A DNA stretch of 20,530 nucleotides, taken from assembly GCA_025765595.1 (NCBI GenBank), contig JAIVFH010000430.1, positions 1 through 20,530 of the forward strand, written 5' to 3'. Positions 9,678 through 19,601 of this stretch are shown in pieces (position 1 is the stretch's first letter; the number at the start of each line of letters is the position of its first letter). The position numbers and the translations under genes were made by a program. The notes beneath the pieces were generated by a model that was not told the origin of the DNA, did no database searches, and worked only from the letters and a program-made list of their open reading frames with translations. This DNA is from Obelidium mucronatum. Lineage: Eukaryota > Chytridiomycota > Chytridiomycetes > Chytridiales > Chytriomycetaceae.

Positions 9678-12600
9678 ATGCTCTCTGAAACGCCAAAAGC
9701 TGTTTTCCTTTGGATTCTTCTATTCGCCGGATCGGCTAGTGGGAGAAATGCGGTTTTGAGGAATAGGGCGGTGCCTTTACTTGAGCCACAAAGTTACGAT
9801 GGCTCTCGGAATAACCTCCAAAAACCAAAACTCGGATCAACTGGAGACGCGTATTTACGCCTCTTACCAGCTCAATACGGTCCGAATCAAGGTACCAGTT
9901 GATCGTTTGATTGCAATACATTGACCCAGGTAGCAGCGCCCAGCGGAGAAAACAGGCCGAATGCTCGACGTGTCTCAAATATCCTGTTTGCTCAGTCCAA
10001 CACTCTGGATACTAAGGGAACATCAGATTTCTTACCCGCTTGGGGAGTTACAATGCATCTCGATATCACTGTAGCTCTTAAAAACACATGTACGTTCATT
10101 TGATATATGATGTCGCCCCAGATTGAAGGCCAACGTGAATCAACAGCGGATCCATTTCCAATTCCAGTGCCGAAAGACGACCCTGATTTTGATCCATTCG
10201 GTACTGGGAAAGAGGAAATTCCGATGGGACGGGTTAATTATGTAGGAGTCGACTCTGCAGCCAACATACGAATTATTCCAAACGCTTTTACATGTTGGAT
10301 GGACGGAAGTGGGCTTTACGGGAATTCAGAGGAAGCTTTGAAAGGAATTCGCGCCTTTAAGGGAGGAAAGTTGAAGAGCTTTCAGTATTCCACTGGCTCA
10401 TTTCCTGGTCGTATTGTTGGGGGGCCGCTGGATGGATACTTTCAATACTCCATCCCAAATGTCAACATCTCTCCTGTGAGTAATTTTTCGACTTGGACGA
10501 GGCCACGAATAATTGACCTTTGTAAATCAAATCAGCAAACTTTAGTATTTTATCTCCTTTTCTTTCGGGAACACAACCGTCGAGCTGGGATTTTGGCAAC
10601 AAGAAACCCGAAATGGACTGATGAGCAAATATTTCAACGTGCCAGAAGATGGGTCATTTCCATCATTCAGAGGACAACCATTGACTTTGTAAGGTCCCCT
10701 AATGTGCTTCTGCATTATAATTGAGTTAACCGCTTTCAGTATGTCCCTACACTTACTGGAGCGCCCTTGGAACCGTACACAGGATATAAACCGAACGTAA
10801 ATCCGCAAATAGATTTATTCTTTTCTCAGGTGGCGTTCATTTATGGGCACAGCGGCTTGAATGAACAAATACTTCGACTCGATGACTCTGGCGAACCAAT
10901 TCCGGCCGGTCATTTACTATTGCGAGATGGCGCTTTTAAAAACCTATGCGACGAAGTCATAGCCCATGGGATTGAGCCAATCTTGAGGGGATTCGTGACA
11001 CAGTTGGACAATAAAATAGACACGAAAATTGTGGATGACGTAAGAAACAGTCTTCCATTAAATCCTGGATTCAATTTTGATTTAGTCGCAATTGGGATTC
11101 AGAGGTATCAGCATTCATGGGGTTGTGGTTGGGCGTGACTTACTTTCAGTTGCATGTTAGAGGTCGCGATTTAGGCTTCTCAGATTTCAATACATATCGG
11201 CGAGCTTTTAATTTGAGTCCGATAGTGTCATGGAGCGACCTTACGAACGACACGGCTGTGCAAAACACTCTGAAAAGTCTGTATCCAGACATAAATGACT
11301 TGGATCCAAGTGTTGGTAAGACTAACACTATTATAATTCTCGATTGTTATTTTTGAGACCTACTTTTTTCGCCTGTAAATTCAGGCATATTTGCGGAAGA
11401 CCCCACAGATCCAAGAAGTCTTGTAGGTCCACTGACATCGAAATCTATCCGAGATCAGTTTACTCGATTGCGAGATGGAGATCGATATTGGTATCAGAAT
11501 CCTGGTGTTCTCAGTGAAGAAGAGCTTCAAGAATTCAGCTCCTTCAGTCTTGGTCAAATGGTTGTCCTCAACACCCAAATCAAATTTTTTCCGGATAATC
11601 CATTCGTCGCCATCAAACCTGGAGGCAAATTCTTTCTTGAAGGACCAAGCTATCATGTGCATCAGAACACATCCGAAAACTTTATTACCGCCCTTGATGT
11701 TTTGAGATTGAGTTGGACAATTACGGAGGCTGATGAAACGATTCATTTTGTCTTTGAGAGTAATGCCACTGGTTGGTTCGGTTTCGGTTTTGGGTCGAAT
11801 ATGCTGGGGGCCGATATTTACTTGTGCAATGACTTCAATGGAACTGGTTTATTTACTGTGCAGGACTCGTTAAGGTTAGTTCTTAAGGTTTCACCATCAC
11901 AATGATTAATTTCTCGGCATAAGTTCCACGACGCAACCAGTTCCTAGCGATGTCAGTCAAGGTGGACAGAATAATGTATTGAACGCACATGATCTGACTG
12001 CTCAGCAAAATTACTCAACCCGTGTTGTTGCATTTTCACGGAGACTAAAAACTGGCGATCCATTCGATGTCGACATCACAACGAAAGATATGGATATAAT
12101 ATTTGCATACTCTGCATCAACGGCCCTAACATGGCACGGCGCTCTCAATCGGTTGCATAGCACCATCAACTTTTACGCATCAAAACCTGCTGTTATTCCG
12201 CCCCCACCACAAACAACTCTCGGAAGCCTACTCATTCTTCACAGTTTATCAATGTATATTGCATTTATTGTTTTATATCCACTTGGAATATATGTCGCTC
12301 GATATCATCGGAACCTGGGTCGATGGTTATCGCTACACACATCTCTCCTCTCATCTGTAACATCGAACGTTGTTGTGGCTGCGTTAACTGCAATAATCGG
12401 TACTTTTGGAAATCCTGATTCATTGCATTACAAAATTGGGATGGTTGTTGTTACTCTTGTTGGTCTCTCGACAAGTGCTGGATACTTTATCAACAAGCTT
12501 TCCGCAGCAGATCACAAATGGAGCCCTCTTGTCGCATTTTTAAGATTTGTGCATAAATATTCCGGGCTTGTTGCATATCTTGTTGGTTTGGTGGATTGCT

Positions 12601-14468
12601 ATCTCGGAGTCATTGAATTGAGCCCGAACCCAACTGAGCAAACTTACCTTCAATTAATATTTCTGGTGACTGTTTTTATACCTCCTGTTGCCTTGTTTGT
12701 TTATGGAGAGAGGCAAAGAAATCTGAGCTTTGAATCCAAAGATTACATGGGATTAAATAATCTGCCGAAATTCAGATGGGAAGATGTAAATCATCGAGTC
12801 TCGCTAGGTGCAAAATGGATTGTTATCGATGACGTTATCTGTAAGACAAGATATTGTTAAAAGATGGGAAGCAAGCACTTAACAATTAAAACTTGCTCAG
12901 ATGATGTTCAAAAGTATATGAGAAGCCATCCAGGAGGTCCCCATGCACTCAATCAAATGATTGGAATTGACGGAGCATTCGCATTCAACGGTCGATACGC
13001 AAAGAAGCCACTTTTCTTTACCAAGGGCGACAACACCACGAACGGCACTTTAAAGAGGAACGCCACGGTAGACCGCGTCGATGAAAAGCTCGAAAAGTTA
13101 ATCCATAACCATTCTCGATTTGCGAGGAATCTGCTCTCCACATTTGCCATGGGTACTTTGAGGGATTACGAACCGCGTGTTCCATTGCAAAGACAAATTT
13201 CAAGCGCTTCTTCTTCTTCCATTTTGAAGGAAGATAACAAAAGTGAAGATTCCTTGGAAATGGGAATGAATATCGTGAAACGCTTGCCTGTCCACGTCAA
13301 CACCTTTCTTCACTACAGCATAGGAAGGAAGATACTGATTTCCGGGCCTAATGCTCGCCGGCCCGTCTATCTTTTGCGTCTTTTGTTTGATGATGAAAAG
13401 GCGGAAATGATTTCTCGACCGGGAGACTCTTATTTGTTTCAATTTGTGGATGATGATGGGAAGTTGGTTTCTCGTTCATATACACCCATAAAAGTGCTTT
13501 CCAAAGGGGGGATTGACTTTATGATCAAGATGTATAGTAAGTTTATTCTGATGTTGAATAAGTGCTTACTAATCTGGTTACTCAGATGGAGAAATGACGC
13601 ACTACCTCATGAACTCAAAATCAGTTCGAATGCGCGGTCCCATACCAAGAACCGACTTATTAAACCCCTATTCAGAAACCGGATGCTGGAAAACCCTAGG
13701 ATTAATAGCGGGAGGAACAGGGCTTACACCCATGTTACTCCTCATTGACTATCATTTAAAAAACTGTCCTCGCGACCCAACAACGAATAAGCCAAACTTT
13801 CACATACACCTTCTGTTTTCTAATTTGGATGAGAGCGGTATTTTTGGTGTTCAGGACATTAACGACCTTGAGGAGCAGGCGAATGGTGCTCTAACAATAA
13901 CATATATTGTGAATGGGACTTCAAGTGAGGACTTTGATGGTCTCATTGGGAGTATTACAGCTGAAGTCATTGCTGCTACGATGCCGAAACCCTTTGTAAC
14001 TGCAAAAAAAGGAAGGCAGAGTGGAGTCAACGGTATGCCAACATCAACGTCAGGGAGCTTGCTTCGGCATCGAAGTCGAACATCCACAATGGAACGGCAA
14101 GACGGTACGCTCAAATGAACCAAACGAAAAAAGTCTGAAAAAATTCATGATTAGATGGCTCAAAATCAAGAACCAAATTCCAAATAAGCGGCTTAATTCC
14201 AGTTCAAGAACAGGAGGTCTCCCGATCAGATTCTGAGTCTGTCTTTTCCTCGGCTTCAGGGAGCGGAGACCGCTATCGAGACGCTCACGAGGCAGAGAAT
14301 ATGGCAATTGTTGTTTGCGGGTATGTGTGCTCCCTTTTTATTCTTGTCATTTGTCGAAACTTAAAACCACATCTTGAACTCTTCTTTCAAAATAGCCCGA
14401 TTCTTATGAACGTAACTGTTGGTGATATTTTACGTAGCCTAGGATATCAAAACGTTCTCACAATTTAA
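9678..14468 (+). CDS. Haem peroxidase-DOMON-cytochrome b561-cytochrome b5-reductase fusion
   Basis: Predicted transmembrane NAD(P)H-driven oxidoreductase with an extracellular peroxidase; function is inferred. Exons by eye: 9678-9891, 9934-10070, 10122-10475, 10536-10688, 10740-11104, 11161-11315, 11385-11874, 11924-12840, 12901-13536, 13586-14104, 14203-14320, 14396-14468; 1376 residues. In order: signal peptide (1-22); DUOX-like animal haem peroxidase (about 35-520: YDGSRNNL, WMDGSGLYG, FFREHNR, AFIYGHS with His323, ILRGFV, RGRDLGF, LRDGDRYW); DOMON (about 541-695, candidate haem ligands Met599 and His694); five helices with four b561-type histidines (His729, 761, 791, 833); cytochrome b5 (HPGG at 938, second ligand His999); reductase with RSYTP (1120-1124), GGTG (1183-1186) and CGP (1352-1354). 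A Ser/Arg-rich insert precedes CGP. Five helices place b5 and reductase in the cytosol. Least certain: the acceptor of intron 1 and the donor of intron 2. Confidence 0.88.
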
Positions 14469-14621
14469 ATCTATGGGATCCAATCGTGATGAGTGAATCA
14501 TTAACCAATAAAAACACTCTCTTAGAAGAGTGCTAGCTGACCTTAAATTCACATAGTACATAAAATGTAGACAAAACACGAAAGAACTTTGATTAAAAGA
14601 ATAAAATAAAAAACAGGAAGC
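14469..14621 (+). promoter_or_regulatory. Short spacer: 3' end of redox fusion and bZIP upstream region
   Basis: These 153 bases separate two genes on the same strand. They must contain the 3' untranslated region and poly(A) site of the redox fusion as well as the bZIP promoter. A second AATAAA (14600-14605) lies just before the bZIP ATG. No coding exon is seen. Confidence 0.5.
14507..14512 (+). terminator. Poly(A) signal of the redox fusion gene
   Basis: AATAAA lies about 40 bases past the stop codon at 14466-14468. Position and sequence fit a cleavage/polyadenylation signal; use is inferred. Confidence 0.5.
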
Positions 14622-15982
14622 ATGGAACTGCCACCCCGCGCCTACGACCCGCACTCGAACCGCGGCCGCCACCGCACGACCGCCGCGCCGGCGTCGAAGC
14701 GCGCGGGGCAGAACCGCGAGGCGCAGCGGGCGCTGAGAGAGCGCAAGGCGGCGCACGTGGCGGCGCTCGAGGCGAAGGTCGAACGCCTGGCGGCGGCGCT
14801 GGCGGCGGCGAGTTCGTCGAGCGCGAAGGGCGGCGGGTTCGAGCCCGCGGCCGAGCCGTGCGCGAGCTGCGTCGCCGAGCGCCTCAAGTGCGCAATCCAG
14901 ATGGACCAAATCACCCGCCTCGAGGCGCTCAACAGAAGCCTGAAGGCGGAGCTCGCGGCTGCGAGGAGCAGCACGAGCAGCAGCAGCAGCACCAACCCGC
15001 TGGACCTGCTGAGCGCCGTGGCGCCTCTGCCGCTTCAACAACAGTCATCGCTGGCAATGATGGGAACAGCCTCCTTTGCCGATTCGTCATCATCAGATTC
15101 TACTCCCTCTGCTAGTGCCACCTTGCAACCAATGGATCTCGAGCTGGACGCCTTATTCAACAGCTTGATACCTGCATCCGAACTAAATCAATCCTCAGAA
15201 GCTCTATTTGGCCCACTCGAAGTTGAATCTGCAATCATTTCCCTCAAAGCACTGGAATCCCTCCAATCTTGTCCTGAATCTGTGGACAGAGTTTTTGACA
15301 TGTACCTCCGTCAATCACGCGCCTCTGACCCCAAAGAAGCTCGAAAGTTGATTTTTCAATCAGTTAAACGCGTTATTGAGTTGCTGGATCAATGTTCCTT
15401 GTTGGATCGTGTCAAGGCTTCAGAAATCTTTTCAATCTATCAGGAACGGAATAAGGCGCATGAAAGGCATTTCAGCCGCCTTTCAGCTCCTCTTCCTTCT
15501 ATGGAGCCAGGGGTGCGTTTTTTTCGTGTGTAAACCGCCGAAGGCGAATATCTTCTTTTATTTTTCGTTTTGTACGTTGCAGGCGAGTGAATGCCTTTCT
15601 CCATCCGCCATCTTCCATTACCTCCCTCTTTAGTACCACCCTATGGCAATTACTGATTCAATTTCAAAAGTCCTTAACAATCAATCCGTCAAAAGTAAAA
15701 CCCGAATTGATTCTAGTTCGGGACTCATTACGAGCCTTAAAGTCATTTGATAATCCGAAAGGACATGCCTTGATTGACCAACTCCACGTTCTATCAACTC
15801 AATCCATAATAACTCCGGAAATATTCTTTCAATCAAAACAAATTCTGTATCAGTTGGAAGCACTGGCAACCAATGTCGATGACCGAGCCAAAATGTGGAT
15901 GGCAGTAGAAGTTGTTCGGGAAGGATGTAGGACCGAAATGCAACAAGTGATGGATCAGATTGAAAAAACAGGAATTCATTGA
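14622..15982 (+). CDS. bZIP transcription factor, Pap1/Yap type
   Basis: Nuclear sequence-specific DNA-binding protein. The Yap/Pap1 family typically binds TTAC half-sites and controls oxidative-stress and drug-response genes; the targets here are unknown. The basic region near residues 23-45 reads KRAGQNREAQRALRERK, which has the fungal Yap hallmark QNxxAQRxxRERK, with Leu where Phe is usual. It is followed by a short leucine zipper (HVAALEAKVERLAAAL). A CxxC plus a further Cys (CASCVAERLKC) and a second coil lie about 15 residues on. No typical C-terminal Yap cysteine-rich domain is evident; the C-terminus is helical and of no recognised family. Two exons: 14622-15529 and 15583-15982 (435 residues). 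The donor is ambiguous: GTAAAC at 15530 with acceptor 15582 keeps the frame, and so do GTGTGT at 15526 or GTTTTT at 15517 with acceptor 15587. The first 400 bases are extremely G+C-rich. Confidence 0.85.
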
Positions 15983-16030
15983 AATTGAAAAGAAGTAGAG
16001 TAACAAGAGTAACAATTAAGTAACAAAAAA
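15983..16030. repeat. 48-base convergent gap with three AGTAACAA copies
   Basis: AGTAACAA occurs at 15999-16006, 16008-16015 and 16019-16026, between the stop codons of the bZIP gene (plus) and the S9 peptidase (minus). In the bZIP transcript they would lie in the 3' untranslated region. The same octamer recurs upstream of the gene at 20454. No role is known to me. Confidence 0.55.
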
Positions 16031-18217
16031 TTACAATCCAATATCCTCACGACCACCCTTGAATTCAATCGATGAACCATCAAAATCAGATCCTACTTGT
16101 TCAAATGATCCACCCAAATGCTTTGCCAAAAAGGCCTCAGTCACTGCAGTGAACGAAATACTATTTGGAGGTCTTGCAAACCCATGTCCTTCATCTGGAT
16201 ACAAAACATAGGTCACAGGAATCTTCTTTTCCACCATGGCATTGAAAATCTGATCAGATTCCGCTTGCTTGACTCGTGGATCATTCGCGCCTTGTCCAAT
16301 CAAAAGTGGTCGCACGATATTATCAACCTTGGAAATTGGAGAGCGGGCAAGTAAAAACGCACGACCCTCCTCCGTATCCGGGGAAGCACCAATTCGCGTT
16401 GTAAACATTGCCTTGATGGGTCCCCAATAAGCAGGAATGGAATCCAACAGAGTGCAAATATTGGACGGACCCACAATATCAACCGCACACGCAAAGTATT
16501 CAGGCGTAAGAGTAACCCCAACAAGCGCACAATACCCACCATAACTACCCCCATGAATAGCAATTTTATCCTTCAACGCAATTCCATTCTCAACAGCCCA
16601 ATCACACGCATCAATGATATCATCATGCATCTTGCCCGACCACTCCCCATTCGCAGCTGCCAAAAAAGCCTTCCCAAGCCCAGTAGACCCACGGAACTGT
16701 GGAGAAATAACCGCATACCCACGATCAGACAACAACTGATGAAACCGATTGAACCCAAACTCATCCCGCGCATACGGGCCCCCATGAACATGAGCCACCA
16801 ACGGAATCGGCTCACTCGAATACTTCCCACCTGTACCTTCATACTTTCTAGGGATTGTAATATACGCCAACATGGTCAACCCATCCCGCGTCTTGATTTC
16901 AACAGCCTGCATCCTATTCAGCTTATAGCTTGCAAGAACCGGACGCGTATCAAACAGAAACGACGCTTCCCTCGAAACGCGGTTATACAAATAGTATTGT
17001 AACGCGTGGTCCGACTTTGAGATTTGAATCACCCAAACAGATCCATCTGAGCTCATACTCTCGACATTCCATTCCCCATCTCCTCCTCCTCCTCCAGCCT
17101 GTGCATCCAATACCGCAAAGTCAGCTGCAAGCGCCGCATCGGTTTCATCAATCGCGACGTATCGTTTACGTGCGTAGTTTGTCTGGTAGGCCCATGGTTC
17201 GTGAGTGACTGGATTAATCAGGGATCCAGAAATATCGCCGCGTTCGTCTCCGCCGTAGACTTGCGTGATTTCTTTGGTGGTCAAGTTGTATTTCACGAAT
17301 GCTGATGTGTTGCGGTCTTGGAAGCTGGCAAAGTAGATTGACGAGAGGTCTGCACTGAAACCTTGTGGTTCAGTGTCTCCGTAACCCGCATTCTCGGTAG
17401 TCAGGTGGAGAACGTGGGTTCCGTTGGATGCTTTTGGGGCGGCGGCAGGTTCTGGAACAGGGGTGATGGCGGTTGTTGTTGTTTTGTTTGTAGTGATGGT
17501 TGTGGATTCTGGGGAGATGAGTTTGGTGGTTTTGGTAGTGATTGTGGTAGTTTTGGTAGCTAGTAGTTGTTGCTGGTTGTTACTGAAAGTGTCCAACTTG
17601 ACGTGGTAAAAGTCGACAGAAGAGTCAGCATTGACTCTTGAAGCAATGACAGACGAGAACTCGTGGTCTGGAGTGAATCCAGCAAAACTTTCGTCATTCT
17701 CAAGAACGAGTTTCGCTTCGGCTGTGTGGATGTTGATCAAGTACAGATCCAAGAACTGGGGGTCGCGTTTGTTGTTCATGATGAGTGCATGGTCTGGAAA
17801 CTCTTTTGAGACACCAACGGGACGTGATGTTGTCTTGTCGGTAGGAGTGAGGCAGACTTCTTTTCCAGTGGTAACATTGACTGTGTATACCTTCCAATCT
17901 TTTTAAAAAAAACTGCTTAATTGGAAGTTGGAAGGCAGTGGCTCAACAAACTTACCTTCGTCGCCACCCTTGTCTTGCATAAACCAAACAATATCTGGAT
18001 GCTCAGTCCATCCAAAGATTCTGATTCCACGGACATTATCATTGGTAACCGCATTGGCAGCTGTAAGATCGCCACCAACTTGATCAGAGTGGATAACAAA
18101 TACATTCAAGAGTCCATCTTTTGGTGCTAGAAACCCAATACGAGATCCATCTGAATTCACTTGTGCAGAAGTTCTTTCAGGATTTCCATAGAGGTGCTGG
18201 CGGGGGATCAAAGTCAT
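16031..18217 (-). CDS. S9 prolyl-oligopeptidase-family serine peptidase
   Basis: Alpha/beta-hydrolase peptidase with an N-terminal beta-propeller gate, of the S9C type (acylaminoacyl-peptidase or dipeptidyl-peptidase-V-like); the exact substrate cannot be read from sequence. Two exons: 18217-17956 and 17898-16031, 57-base intron, 709 residues. N-terminal block: LIPRQHLYGNPERTSAQVN, WFMQDKGGDEDWKVY, LIMNNKRDPQFLDLY. Catalytic triad by motif: Ser539 in GGSYGGY, Asp627 in GANDPRV, His659 in YPDEGHGF; HVHGGP gives the oxyanion region. The propeller carries an unusual Thr/Lys-rich insert (about 17430-17600). The start at 18217 fits the family N-terminus. An in-frame ATG at 18340 would add 41 basic residues that could be a mitochondrial targeting peptide. 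From 18217 there is no signal peptide, so a cytosolic enzyme is expected. Its 3' end faces the bZIP gene 48 bases away. Confidence 0.9.
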
Positions 18218-18537
18218 TTTCGATGAGCTTTTTTTGAGTTTGAGTTTTTGGCAAAAAACGCCACTGACTTCGTTTAAATCATTTTTTCTTTCCAAATATC
18301 GTGGGGAAAGTCGAGTTAACATTGAATACCCCTCCGTCATATTTAAAAGATTATCATTAATCCAAAATGTACTTTTGTTTTTCAAATCATCCGAAAAAAA
18401 AAGGGTAACAAAAGAGGCGAAAAAAACAATAAAAAAGGAAAGAGGTGAAAAAAAAAAAATCAAAAAAGCATTAGCAGAAAAAAAAAAACGCCACTTGGGT
18501 TTTTGGAGGGTGGATAGAAGCTTTTTTTTGTTTTCCT
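18218..18537 (-). promoter_or_regulatory. Intergenic: SEC62 3' region and S9 peptidase upstream region
   Basis: These 320 bases lie between two minus-strand genes. Many A-runs (about 18390-18490, T-runs on the sense strand) look like a promoter poly(T) tract. The frame of the peptidase stays open upstream to about 18463, so an N-terminal extension starting at ATG 18340 is possible. Nothing else is recognisable. Confidence 0.5.
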
Positions 18538-19543
18538 TTACTCGTCGTCATCGTCACCACCTCCTGCCGCTGTAGCATCTCCTTCATCATCATCATTGGC
18601 TTTGACCTTACTGTATTTACCCTTTCCCTTTGGTTCTTCCCATCTAAATAAGAGAGACGAGATTGGGGGATAAAATGAGACTGTTGCAAAGAGATAGGAA
18701 AGCCAAGAAAAAAAAAGGGCGGTACTTACTCCCACGTTGGAATGAAACTCTCGATAACTCCGACATCCGCAAACAGATTTGGAAACAGCCATCCACTCCG
18801 TCCAGTCGAAACCTTCAACACGAGCCATATAATCAAACGCAAAATGGCAATAGCGAAAAAGACTCCAATCAAACCAAGAGCAACCAAACTCAAATAATAA
18901 ACACCCTGTCGCATAAAGGCAGGCCAAAGTGGGAACAAAACACCAGCGAAAATAACTCCCAAGATCCCAAACCCAGCCAATTTCGCCCACCACTGATGAA
19001 CTTCATAGACCCATACATAGTAGGCATCTTGACTGAATACTTGGTGCTGCTGGAATGTCAGGGACTTTGATTTGGGCGCCTTGTCGACACGCACAAAGAA
19101 GCCTTGTTTGAGAAGTTCAACAACTTGCTCTTCGGCGGCTTCTCTGGTTGCGATTTCGGGTCTTTTTGGATTCTTTTTGTAGGGGTCGCGGAGGAGGGCG
19201 TTGACAGCATGCTTTCCTGAGATTGTGTTTTGGGGGATTTAAATTCAAATTTCAGTACCTCCTGCAAGTAGCTATATATCTGATGAATCAGACCTTTGAA
19301 GTAGTCGACTCGACGGCCGTCCATTGTTCCCTGACGCACTTTGAGCTTTGACTCTGGGCTTCGCAGGAACGTTGCAATCGCCAGGAGACTGGCGCCAGCC
19401 GCCTGGAGGACAGCCTGGGGAGTCACTGGCGCTTCGGGGCCGCAGCACTACATATGCAAAAAGAACAAGGTTAAAAAAAATAAGACGGGGAGGGCAGAAT
19501 GATCCATAGAAATGCAACAAGGCGATCGTACATCTTTTCCCAT
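18538..19543 (-). CDS. SEC62: Protein translocation protein Sec62
   Basis: Sec62 is an endoplasmic-reticulum membrane protein that works with Sec61 and Sec63 in post-translational import of secretory proteins. Four exons by eye: 19543-19532 (only 12 bases, MGKD), 19447-19294, 19216-18730, 18643-18538; introns of 84, 77 and 86 bases; 252 residues, close to the 274 of yeast. The family pattern is clear: a cytosolic N-terminal domain (FLRSPESKLKVRQGTMDGRR, then VDYFKGKHAVNALLRDPYKK), the conserved FFVRVDK, two membrane helices (FGILGVIFAGVLFPLWPAF and LSLVALGLIGVFFAIAIL) and the WLFPNLFADVGVIESFIPTW block after the second helix. The tail is basic and then acidic (GGGDDDDE); yeast Sec62 also has charged ends. 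The tiny first exon is inferred: the frame has a TAG just upstream of CCGPEAPV, and the ATG with matching splice phase lies 84 bases away. Confidence 0.9.
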
Positions 19544-19601
19544 TTGATTTTTTTATTTTATTTGAAAAACATTTTTTTCCTCTTTTGCCCAACAACAACA
19601 A
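19544..19601. promoter_or_regulatory. 58-base shared start region of divergent SEC62 and MIA40
   Basis: Only 58 bases separate the two start codons. The stretch is T/A-rich (ATTTTTTTATTTTATTT, then TTTTTTCC), resembling a poly(dA:dT) fungal promoter element, and ends in an (ACA)n leader before the MIA40 ATG. It is likely a bidirectional promoter; each gene may also use sequence inside the neighbour. Confidence 0.6.

Noticed and set aside
10071..10160. Alternative intron 2 of the redox fusion (donor GTACGT near 10090, acceptor after 10127) that would add VALKNTC
   Set aside because: The donor at 10071 with acceptor 10121 gives DIT...PFPIPVPKDDPDFDP, which fits the peroxidase family better and uses a stronger CCCCAG acceptor. 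The other remains possible.
10536..10600. His of REHNR as the proximal haem ligand
   Set aside because: In myeloperoxidase and thyroid peroxidase the proximal His is in the later FRYGH/FRFGH motif; REHNR is structural.
14507..14605. Alternative: bZIP and redox fusion as one transcript unit
   Set aside because: A stop codon, AATAAA signals and a well-placed new ATG separate them; no splice pair joins the frames.
14439..15041. 200-residue minus-strand open frame over the bZIP gene
   Set aside because: Arg/Ala-rich antisense shadow of the G+C-rich bZIP 5' end.
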